DNA of 64,000 nt. It comes from Diplonema japonicum (Eukaryota; Euglenozoa; Diplonemea; Diplonemida; Diplonemidae). Positions 50,582 to 60,000 of this stretch are shown here, piece by piece; the stretch's first letter is position 1, and each line of letters begins with the position of its first letter. Position numbers and translations under genes: made by a program. The stretch covers positions 144,001 to 208,000 of the forward strand of contig OZ025759.1 in NCBI GenBank assembly GCA_964019335.1. The letters run 5' to 3'. Under the pieces are notes generated by a model. It saw nothing but the letters and a program-made list of their open reading frames with translations. It was not told the origin of the DNA and did not search any database.

Positions 50582-52454
50582 ATGGCAGCACTTCTTGTGA
50601 AGCTCGAGGAGAACATAGCAGAGAGAGTGGTATGCCACAAGCCAACAGCCAACAGACACAACAGGTGATTGCGGATAAAGAAACCCTGCAGATCACAGGT
50701 GTGGTGGATGCGTTGTTCCGGCTAAAGTGTCTTGGTGTGTTTAGTGTGGACGACGAGCCGGCAGACGTGGGTGATAAGTTAGTAAACTTGAAGTGGTTGC
50801 ATGGCAGCAAACCGGAGGCTGTTTTTCTCTTATATGACACGAAGAGCCTTCTAAAGGCAGAGACCTTGTGTGCTGGCATGGGTCTGCAGTGCATAGACGT
50901 CGTGTATACCAGCCCTTACCTCAATACAGCAGAGGGCACGTTGGTGCCCATGCCCGACGTTGCTGTAGATGATCTTTTGTTCCACGTGGGCGAGCCGACG
51001 GCCGTGCCCTTTGAGACCGCTCACCTCCCGCCACATGTCTCACTCACTGATTCCGACACTTATCCCTTGCACGTCCCTCACAAGGTGCTCGAGGTCTACT
51101 GCTCGGCAGCCGTCAAGCTTGCTTCAAAGTGCAGGAACTTAGATCTCACGATGCGCTCCATTTGGTGCGTAGGACCTTCCAGCACTGTGTTTGGTACCCT
51201 TCTTCAAGGAGAGCTTAAGAGGAGCCCCGGCTCTGCACCTCACGATGCAGGTGTCATCATCCTTGACCGCACCGCTGATGTGGCCACACCGCTCATGTTC
51301 AGCTTGTTTGACTGCCTCGTGAAGAAGGGTGTCCCTGTGGCGGATGCAATGCCCTTCATAGGCCAGGGGAACATGACAGAGCTTAAGAGCAAGTGCATCT
51401 CCGTTCTATCCAGTTTGCAAGACGACAAGATCGCAGGGTTGCTTCCGAAAGCCATTACAAGCACGGCACGCCTGTTTCACTTGTTTCTCACGGCCATGGA
51501 AGCGCCGCCGAATGCAGTGGCTGCGCTGAAGCACAAGAAGCTTGTTGCTGTCGTGAAGGCTCTGCAAAACGAGAGGTTCACACTGACATACCCCGACGTG
51601 GAGGATGGCGTGTGTAGCAAGCTTACTTGTATCCAAAAGTTGATACAAATCCTCAAGGAGATACTCAGCTTGAAAGATGCGGCTAAAGCGGTGCAGAAAC
51701 TGTCCGACAGCATCAGGGGATACCTCATCCTCGCAGCCACTGACAGTGAAAGTGAGGACCAGGACCTCCTCAACGTCATGGTGCAAGAATACATAATGGT
51801 CCTGAAGATGGCCGTCGCTCACACTACAGAAAAGCTCGAGGCAACTCACGATTGCCTTCGAGCCGAGCTTGGCAGCTTTGCAGACGCACTGAGCACTGAC
51901 GTTGATGCTGCCCTTCAGGCGCTTCTTGACAAAGGGACGTCGCTCACGGACATCAAAACCCGTCTGGGCATCAAAAGCACAAAATTGCTGAACTGCAACA
52001 AAAGTGGCGAGTTAATCCTACAGCTAGCTGCCAACGCTGAAGCCGACCAAGGACTGCTGCTGACTGACGCTACGAAGCTTGAAGTCTCCGAAGCAGCGAT
52101 GCAACAGCAGAAGAGCTTGGGAGGATGGCTAGGAGGATTGGGGTATGTCTAATATCAGTGTCACTTACTCTTCTCAGGAGCACACTTCTTGGGGAGGCAC
52201 CTGAGATACAGATGGATACGTTTGTTATATTTATTCTTGGCGGGATCACCCCTCTTGAGGCGCACAACGTACAGAGATTGCTGGAAGAACGGGGCACACG
52301 CTGCAGATTCATCTTGGGGGGCAGTGATGTGGTGACGGGGGTAGGGGTGCTGGGGGGACTGTTCGCGACGTACGGTGCACTTGAGGTTGCCACTTCTTCA
52401 ACATCACACAGGACAACAAAAAATGAGAAGAGAAGTGTTTGTCCGGACATATAG
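50582..52454 (+). CDS. Sec1/Munc18 (SM) family protein
   Basis: Exons 50582-50629, 50665-52142 and 52178-52454 give 600 residues, the normal SM length. The middle carries the family hallmark GVIILDRTADVATPLM (L216-D217 onward); the last exon supplies the typical C-terminal strand-helix-strand (DTFVIFILGGITPLEAHNVQ then RFILGGSDVVTG). SM proteins bind SNAREs to drive membrane fusion. Whether this is the SLY1, VPS45, VPS33 or SCFD2 branch cannot be decided; the reduced middle makes SCFD2-like possible. Exon 1 is only 16 codons. The predicted stop lies 32 nt inside the next gene, so the true 3' end may be shorter through an unseen splice. Confidence 0.85.
50630..50664 (+). other. spliceosomal intron, 35 nt
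   Basis: gtatgc...gacacaacag. Joins ENIAERV to VIADKETLQ, phase 0, and supplies the N-terminal exon of the SM gene. Confidence 0.85.
52143..52177 (+). other. spliceosomal intron, 35 nt
   Basis: gtatgt...cacttactcttctcag. Splicing in phase 2 adds the C-terminal SM motif GGITPLEA; unspliced reading stops at 52150-52152. Confidence 0.9.
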
Positions 52455-53601
52455 CGCTGTGACAGCGGCAAGCATCTTGGGGGGGTTTGTGTACGGGTAC
52501 GCGGTGCATGAGTCATTCTCGGAGTACTTACTTGCGGCATGGGAGTCTGTGGGGTTTGAAGTGTTTGTAATATTGAACGCGTTTATGTGGGTGTTGAGTA
52601 TGGGCTGCTTTCTGTTCAGCCCGTTCAGTGAAAGCGAGCTACGGATTATGGTGTCGAAGATGCCGTTAAGCTCGTGTTTCATGTCCTTGCAGCTGTTCTT
52701 CATCCTTGAGCCCAGCACCGATGATGAGCTCATCCTGTGGTCGGTGTGGTTTCTCATAAAATGGTTTGTCACGTACATCAACGTCCTTGCCTGTGTAAGG
52801 GCGGATGCCGCAACACAGGTGTCTGCCATCTCAGGGTCAAGGCAGCTTGTCGTGCTTCTGAGCACCTCGTGCCTTCTCTCTGCGGGCTTCATGTTCATAG
52901 GACTGTACCTGTTCCACGCCGCCCCCATCTCCTTCATCTTCATCATCTTGGATGATGCTGCTTTTTGCTTGCTGAACTCGTTGCGGTCTGTTGGAAGATA
53001 TTTCATCCTGCGGATGTCGTCGGGTGGCTTGGTGGATGTGGATGCTCGTCTCCTGCTAGCGAACAAACTTGCTTCCATCCCTGCTGACCTCCTGTCGATG
53101 GTAGCGTGCTACTACGTGGTGGAAGGGACCAGCACGCATGCGTTGATCAAGATGTACAAGATCATTTGCATCCCTTTCTACATTATGAGGATACAGGTCG
53201 CGGTCAGGGAAACCACACGACCCACCCGTGCCGTGCAGGTTCCCCTTCCGACTATTATTGAATTTCGAAGCTACAAAGACCCGTGTGCAATATGCTACGA
53301 ACCGATGTGCTTCGGTGCCACGGAGCGTCAACTGACGTCTGCACTGGCTTCAGATGCGCTCGTCGCCGCTGCGCTTGTAGCAGCGCTCCCATGTTCTTTC
53401 TCTGAACCGTACTTGCCAGAACCACCTTCCTCTCCTACTCCTATTGAGCCATCCTCTAACTCCCTTGTCACCGCAACTGTGCCCCTCTCCATGACTCCAA
53501 GGTACCTGAGGTGTGGCCACATGTTTCACGCAAAATGCCTCAATTCTTGGATGAAAGAGAAGCGAGAGTGTCCGTTGTGCAAGCGATTTATAAAAATATA
53601 G
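52423..53601 (+). CDS. HRD1-like multipass ER RING E3 ubiquitin ligase
   Basis: 392 residues. Six or so transmembrane helices in residues 1-270 (for example AVTAASILGGFVYGYAV, FEVFVILNAFMWVLSMGCFL, SFIFIILDDAAFCLL) are followed by a cytosolic RING-H2: C288-x2-C291, a long gap, then C364-G-H366-MFHAKC, W, and C383-x2-C386. The membrane arrangement, with YSAVTAASILGGF at the start and an ELR segment after TM2, resembles HRD1/synoviolin and gp78, which ubiquitinate misfolded ER proteins for degradation. The RING loop between C291 and C364 is 72 residues, far longer than usual. The start follows acceptor acatcacacag (ends 52411). Confidence 0.8.
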   Translation: MRREVFVRTYSAVTAASILGGFVYGYAVHESFSEYLLAAWESVGFEVFVILNAFMWVLSMGCFLFSPFSESELRIMVSKMPLSSCFMSLQLFFILEPSTDDELILWSVWFLIKWFVTYINVLACVRADAATQVSAISGSRQLVVLLSTSCLLSAGFMFIGLYLFHAAPISFIFIILDDAAFCLLNSLRSVGRYFILRMSSGGLVDVDARLLLANKLASIPADLLSMVACYYVVEGTSTHALIKMYKIICIPFYIMRIQVAVRETTRPTRAVQVPLPTIIEFRSYKDPCAICYEPMCFGATERQLTSALASDALVAAALVAALPCSFSEPYLPEPPSSPTPIEPSSNSLVTATVPLSMTPRYLRCGHMFHAKCLNSWMKEKRECPLCKRFIKI

Positions 53602-54110
53602 CCCATTTTCTCCATGAGGGGACGTAGTGAGTTGATGGCACAGGCACCGAAAGGGCATGAACGGTGCCAGAGACAGTTTTTTTTGTTTTAGTTGAGATTA
53701 TTTCAATTCAAAAAAGAGAGGGGGGCAAAAAAGAACTGTGCACAAAGGTTCCTACACACTTACCCAACCAAAATGATGACACGCAGTACCCACTGGTTCA
53801 GACACTACATCAGGACTAGGAGAGGGTGGAGGAGCTGAACATGTGCATATATATTACGCGATACTCATCTTAAAATAAGCAATCATGAAGATGTTGTCGG
53901 GACCTTTCCAACCTGCTTGTAACGTGCGGGGGGCTAGGGTTCACTTCACCTTCTGTTGTAGCATAAACATGAACATAAGTTAATTTCAAGGAAGGTTGTC
54001 TTTATAGATGCCTTGAATTATTTTCTTTTTTTTTGCAAGAAACAATCCTCAAACACAAACCATACTAACAGGTTTTTTTAAAAAAAAATAGAAAAAAGAA
54101 AAAGCAACAC
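53602..54110 (+). other. intergenic region with hairpin plus T run
   Basis: No gene seen. A 7-bp stem (ggcaccg/cggtgcc, 53643-53668) is followed by agagacag and eight Ts. An acceptor-like catactaacag ends at 54071, 40 nt before the P450 start. Confidence 0.4.
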
Positions 54111-55607
54111 ATGGTCCACGTTCTAGCATGTCTGGTGCTTCTCTTCTGCGCTGTTCTGTACAAGTACAGGGCCAAAACCCTGAAAGGCAGCGTCCCCATG
54201 CACAAAGGGCATCTCCCCCTCATAGGCTCTACCCATCTTGCCATCATGGATAGACTACGCGGCAAGTCTGCCTTCGTGCACTTCGTGTACAACCAGGTCC
54301 AGCAGAACGGGTACAAGAGCTTTGCCTGGTCAGCAGTCGGCGGCAGGATGGGAGTTGTCATCTTGGAAAAAGAGGACATCAAGTTCGCGCTGAAGGACAA
54401 CTTCAATAACTTCGTGAAGGCACCCGGGTTCCTCGAGAACTTCTCAGGCCTCCTTGGGCAGGGTATCTTCAACTCCAACGGTGATGTGTGGAAGCAGCAG
54501 CGTGTCGTGATGGCGCAGATGTTCAATCGCAGGCAACTCAGAGAGAGGATGAGCCTGGTGTTCGGGGCACATTCGCAAGACCTAGTCGACCTCCTCAAGA
54601 AGACTGAGCTCGGTGAAGCGGTGAACATCATGCCCTTCTTTTACCATTTCACCTTCGACTGCATCAACAGCGTGGCCTTCAACAGGGACGTCAACTCCCT
54701 CGGGGGGAACGAGAAGGACGTGGCGTTCCAAAAAGCATTTGACGTGATCCAGCACGGCATCCTGGGCAGGTTCATGATCCCGTGGTGGAAGTTGTACAGG
54801 TTCATGCAGCTGTCTTCGGAGAGGGGCATCGTAAAGGGTCTCGAGGTGGTGAACGCCTATGTCGAGGATGTGGTGGACCAGTATTTTGAGAAGGACGGGA
54901 GTCTGAAAGAGGATGCCATTGTGGATGACCGCACGATGACTGGGCTATTCCTGGACAACGCGAGGTCTAGCGGCATCGTGTATGACAGGGTGTTCATCAG
55001 GGACATGATCTTGAACACCGTCATCGCAGGCAGGGACTCGACGGGGTCGGCGCTAACGTCGTGCATTGAGTACCTGTGTTATCACCCTGAGTGGCAGGAC
55101 AAGCTGCACGAGGAGGCGAAGGCATGCTTCGGGGGCATGCAGGAAGCGCTCACCTTCGACGACGTAGAAGGTGTGTCTCCTGTAGCCGAGGCTGTGTTCC
55201 TAGAAGCAATCCGCCTCCACCCAGCAGTCCCTGCAAACGAGAAGCTGTGTTTGGAAGACACCGAGTTCCCCTCCGGTGTTAAAGTCCCTGCAGGCGTGGG
55301 GGTGAACTGGTTGCCTTACGTGACCAACAGATACAAGAAATTGTGGGGCGACGACGCAGAGGAGTTCAACCCCGAGAGGTGGATGGATGGCAGGACGTAT
55401 GATGACTTCATGCACCCCAGTTTCAACGCGGGGCCAAGGCTGTGCTTGGGGAAGAGCATGGCGATCCTCGAAGGGAAGATAGCACTTCTAACCTTATTTG
55501 CGAACTTCAAGTTCTCCATGCGTGAGGGGTTTGTTCCTAGGATGAAACCTTCGATCACCTGGCAGTTGGACAGCAACGGTCTTGAGGTGCTGGTGCACCC
55601 TGTTTAG
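54111..55607 (+). CDS. cytochrome P450 (CYP86/CYP4-clan-like)
   Basis: 498 residues, no intron. An N-terminal membrane anchor (VLACLVLLFCAVLYKY) precedes the P450 core. Key motifs: helix C WKQQRVVMAQMF; helix I AGRDST (from residue 306); helix K E365-x-x-R368 (EAIRLHP); the PERF region FNPERWM; and the heme-binding loop FNAGPRLCLGKSMA with the thiolate Cys at 445. AGRDST and PRLCLGKSMA are typical of fatty-acid omega-hydroxylase-type P450s (CYP86, CYP704, CYP4). The substrate is inferred at best. It acts on the ER membrane with a reductase partner not seen here. Confidence 0.92.
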   Translation: MVHVLACLVLLFCAVLYKYRAKTLKGSVPMHKGHLPLIGSTHLAIMDRLRGKSAFVHFVYNQVQQNGYKSFAWSAVGGRMGVVILEKEDIKFALKDNFNNFVKAPGFLENFSGLLGQGIFNSNGDVWKQQRVVMAQMFNRRQLRERMSLVFGAHSQDLVDLLKKTELGEAVNIMPFFYHFTFDCINSVAFNRDVNSLGGNEKDVAFQKAFDVIQHGILGRFMIPWWKLYRFMQLSSERGIVKGLEVVNAYVEDVVDQYFEKDGSLKEDAIVDDRTMTGLFLDNARSSGIVYDRVFIRDMILNTVIAGRDSTGSALTSCIEYLCYHPEWQDKLHEEAKACFGGMQEALTFDDVEGVSPVAEAVFLEAIRLHPAVPANEKLCLEDTEFPSGVKVPAGVGVNWLPYVTNRYKKLWGDDAEEFNPERWMDGRTYDDFMHPSFNAGPRLCLGKSMAILEGKIALLTLFANFKFSMREGFVPRMKPSITWQLDSNGLEVLVHPV

Positions 55608-56938
55608 ACCGCTACATCGCAACCCTAACTCTAACCTTTAACGTTTTAGTTTCTTTGGGAAATGCAAATCTACGTAGCATCTCAGAGGGGTGTTTGCCTT
55701 AAGCTCGTCAGCGAGCGTCGTGCACGGGGCTTGCATTGTGAATTTTAAATATCCTAGAAAGTTAAAAATAGATAAGCAGAGCAAAAAGTAACTTTTTTGT
55801 TAGCTTTCTTCTTAGACGATTGTAAGTAAGTTCCTTAGGCTGATCAGCCTTTCTATCCTTTTCACCCACTTGCAGCGTTATTATGCGACTTCTTTTAGTA
55901 TCACATTAAACCTTCATTCATCTAACCCTTCCTCTTATTCTGTTTGCAACCTCCGCTCACCGCAACCTTCTCATACATAGTATTGTTGCGATGACAAAAA
56001 AAAAGAAAGGAAAAAAAAAAAATGAAACGAAAGAAACGTAATTTTTGATTCATTCTGGGATCACCTAGCCCTTTTTTTTCTCGATAACCTAGCATCTAGC
56101 AGCTTCTCCCCTTCACCTACCCTTCTCCCCTTGTTTTGTACCAAACCTCTCTTTTACTTGCTCTTTTTTTTCACGGTGGTCCTTTCCACCAGTTTCTTAG
56201 GTTCTGTCATATTCTGTTGCCCTGTTCTTGCTATTGAACGGATCGCTTTTAATTCCTCACCTCTTTTCTATTTTATCAGGACGTTCGCCTTACACAGACT
56301 TCCTTTATTTAGATGTTATTTCACTTTTCTCGAAAATACTTCGTCATTAATAGGAAACTAATATGCCTCAGCACGTAGCTGAACTTACATGAGATCGCAA
56401 GGTCCCACCACACCATGTGTTAGAGGTGTCCAAAGGGGAGGCTTGATTATACACGAATGACACGCTATTGGAAGACCATACGTAGTACGAAAAGCGATAG
56501 CACGCGATACAACAGGAAGCTCAGGATAGTCTAGATAAATAGTTCATATCTTCCCACAATATACAAAGTAGTGTCGGGGGGTAAACCCGAGTAGCCTTCA
56601 GTGGTACTTCTAGACATAAGAGCAGTACAATATCAAAACTTGCAGTAAGATGTTCGCAGGTTCGCAAAACGAGCAGGACCTGACTGTAGCAGATCTAGAA
56701 GGTTCTGAGTAAGTCGTGTGCACACTGATGGTGACAGGGACCTAGTACACAATGAGTGTTAAGAAGGGTGACGGGGAATGTCAGGCAACAGAGACGGAGC
56801 TTCTTGTGCCATCTCAGTTTATGAATGGTCCACTCTTTACGCTCGGGGGGAGTTGAACTATTATTTTTTAATTCTTCTTTCAAATGTTCTAACAACAATG
56901 TTACTAGATTTCGCAAACCCGAAACTTTTTTCTTACAC
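55608..56938 (+). other. long non-coding stretch between the last gene and the satellite
   Basis: AT-rich sequence with short homopolymers; no frame shows protein-like composition. A small telomere-like accctaactctaacc occurs at about 55622. Nothing else is recognised. Confidence 0.5.
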
Positions 56939-57049
56939 GGGTTCCGCGGCCGAAGGCCGGGTGGGTGGGGTGGGTTCCGCGGCCGAAGGCCGCCATAGAT
57001 ATAAGGCGCCCTAAATACAAGGGTTCCGCGGCCGAAGGCCGCGGAACCC
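56939..57049. repeat. three copies of a GC-rich palindromic motif
   Basis: gggttccgcggccgaaggcc occurs at 56939, 56972 and 57021. The third is a perfect 13-bp hairpin with a GAA loop (57021-57049, gggttccgcggcc/ggccgcggaaccc); the first two keep only the inner ggcc-gaa-ggcc stem. They sit directly left of the satellite array. Confidence 0.9.
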
Positions 57050-57060
57050 GGACTAATGCA

Positions 57061-60000
57061 AATTTTTTGTTTTGACCACCCGGCGTTAAATCGCATTTTT
57101 TTTTATTTTTGGACAAGGGGTCGACCCGCAAACCCGCAATTTTTTGTTTTGACCACCCGGCGTTAAATCGCATTTTTTTTTATTTTTGGACAAGGGGTCG
57201 ACCCGCAAACCCGCAATTTTTTGTTTTGACCACCCGGCGTTAAATCGCATTTTTTTTTATTTTTGGACAAGGGGTCGACCCGCAAACCCGCAATTTTTTG
57301 TTTTGACCACCCGGCGTTAAATCGCATTTTTTTTTATTTTTGGACAAGGGGTCGACCCGCAAACCCGCAATTTTTTGTTTTGACCACCCGGCGTTAAATC
57401 GCATTTTTTTTTATTTTTGGACAAGGGGTCGACCCGCAAACCCGCAATTTTTTGTTTTGACCACCCGGCGTTAAATCGCATTTTTTTTTATTTTTGGACA
57501 AGGGGTCGACCCGCAAACCCGCAATTTTTTGTTTTGACCACCCGGCGTTAAATCGCATTTTTTTTTATTTTTGGACAAGGGGTCGACCCGCAAACCCGCA
57601 ATTTTTTGTTTTGACCACCCGGCGTTAAATCGCATTTTTTTTTATTTTTGGACAAGGGGTCGACCCGCAAACCCGCAATTTTTTGTTTTGACCACCCGGC
57701 GTTAAATCGCATTTTTTTTTATTTTTGGACAAGGGGTCGACCCGCAAACCCGCAATTTTTTGTTTTGACCACCCGGCGTTAAATCGCATTTTTTTTTATT
57801 TTTGGACAAGGGGTCGACCCGCAAACCCGCAATTTTTTGTTTTGACCACCCGGCGTTAAATCGCATTTTTTTTTATTTTTGGACAAGGGGTCGACCCGCA
57901 AACCCGCAATTTTTTGTTTTGACCACCCGGCGTTAAATCGCATTTTTTTTTATTTTTGGACAAGGGGTCGACCCGCAAACCCGCAATTTTTTGTTTTGAC
58001 CACCCGGCGTTAAATCGCATTTTTTTTTATTTTTGGACAAGGGGTCGACCCGCAAACCCGCAATTTTTTGTTTTGACCACCCGGCGTTAAATCGCATTTT
58101 TTTTTATTTTTGGACAAGGGGTCGACCCGCAAACCCGCAATTTTTTGTTTTGACCACCCGGCGTTAAATCGCATTTTTTTTTATTTTTGGACAAGGGGTC
58201 GACCCGCAAACCCGCAATTTTTTGTTTTGACCACCCGGCGTTAAATCGCATTTTTTTTTATTTTTGGACAAGGGGTCGACCCGCAAACCCGCAATTTTTT
58301 GTTTTGACCACCCGGCGTTAAATCGCATTTTTTTTTATTTTTGGACAAGGGGTCGACCCGCAAACCCGCAATTTTTTGTTTTGACCACCCGGCGTTAAAT
58401 CGCATTTTTTTTTATTTTTGGACAAGGGGTCGACCCGCAAACCCGCAATTTTTTGTTTTGACCACCCGGCGTTAAATCGCATTTTTTTTTATTTTTGGAC
58501 AAGGGGTCGACCCGCAAACCCGCAATTTTTTGTTTTGACCACCCGGCGTTAAATCGCATTTTTTTTTATTTTTGGACAAGGGGTCGACCCGCAAACCCGC
58601 AATTTTTTGTTTTGACCACCCGGCGTTAAATCGCATTTTTTTTTATTTTTGGACAAGGGGTCGACCCGCAAACCCGCAATTTTTTGTTTTGACCACCCGG
58701 CGTTAAATCGCATTTTTTTTTATTTTTGGACAAGGGGTCGACCCGCAAACCCGCAATTTTTTGTTTTGACCACCCGGCGTTAAATCGCATTTTTTTTTAT
58801 TTTTGGACAAGGGGTCGACCCGCAAACCCGCAATTTTTTGTTTTGACCACCCGGCGTTAAATCGCATTTTTTTTTATTTTTGGACAAGGGGTCGACCCGC
58901 AAACCCGCAATTTTTTGTTTTGACCACCCGGCGTTAAATCGCATTTTTTTTTATTTTTGGACAAGGGGTCGACCCGCAAACCCGCAATTTTTTGTTTTGA
59001 CCACCCGGCGTTAAATCGCATTTTTTTTTATTTTTGGACAAGGGGTCGACCCGCAAACCCGCAATTTTTTGTTTTGACCACCCGGCGTTAAATCGCATTT
59101 TTTTTTATTTTTGGACAAGGGGTCGACCCGCAAACCCGCAATTTTTTGTTTTGACCACCCGGCGTTAAATCGCATTTTTTTTTATTTTTGGACAAGGGGT
59201 CGACCCGCAAACCCGCAATTTTTTGTTTTGACCACCCGGCGTTAAATCGCATTTTTTTTTATTTTTGGACAAGGGGTCGACCCGCAAACCCGCAATTTTT
59301 TGTTTTGACCACCCGGCGTTAAATCGCATTTTTTTTTATTTTTGGACAAGGGGTCGACCCGCAAACCCGCAATTTTTTGTTTTGACCACCCGGCGTTAAA
59401 TCGCATTTTTTTTTATTTTTGGACAAGGGGTCGACCCGCAAACCCGCAATTTTTTGTTTTGACCACCCGGCGTTAAATCGCATTTTTTTTTATTTTTGGA
59501 CAAGGGGTCGACCCGCAAACCCGCAATTTTTTGTTTTGACCACCCGGCGTTAAATCGCATTTTTTTTTATTTTTGGACAAGGGGTCGACCCGCAAACCCG
59601 CAATTTTTTGTTTTGACCACCCGGCGTTAAATCGCATTTTTTTTTATTTTTGGACAAGGGGTCGACCCGCAAACCCGCAATTTTTTGTTTTGACCACCCG
59701 GCGTTAAATCGCATTTTTTTTTATTTTTGGACAAGGGGTCGACCCGCAAACCCGCAATTTTTTGTTTTGACCACCCGGCGTTAAATCGCATTTTTTTTTA
59801 TTTTTGGACAAGGGGTCGACCCGCAAACCCGCAATTTTTTGTTTTGACCACCCGGCGTTAAATCGCATTTTTTTTTATTTTTGGACAAGGGGTCGACCCG
59901 CAAACCCGCAATTTTTTGTTTTGACCACCCGGCGTTAAATCGCATTTTTTTTTATTTTTGGACAAGGGGTCGACCCGCAAACCCGCAATTTTTTGTTTTG

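Noticed and set aside
55622-55640. Telomere-like accctaactctaacc
   Set aside because: Only about two imperfect units, not a telomere tract.
56695-57173. Minus-strand open frames of 89-133 codons reading from the satellite into its flank
   Set aside because: They read the 77-bp repeat and the GC hairpins; composition is repeat-derived and no start context or family match is seen.
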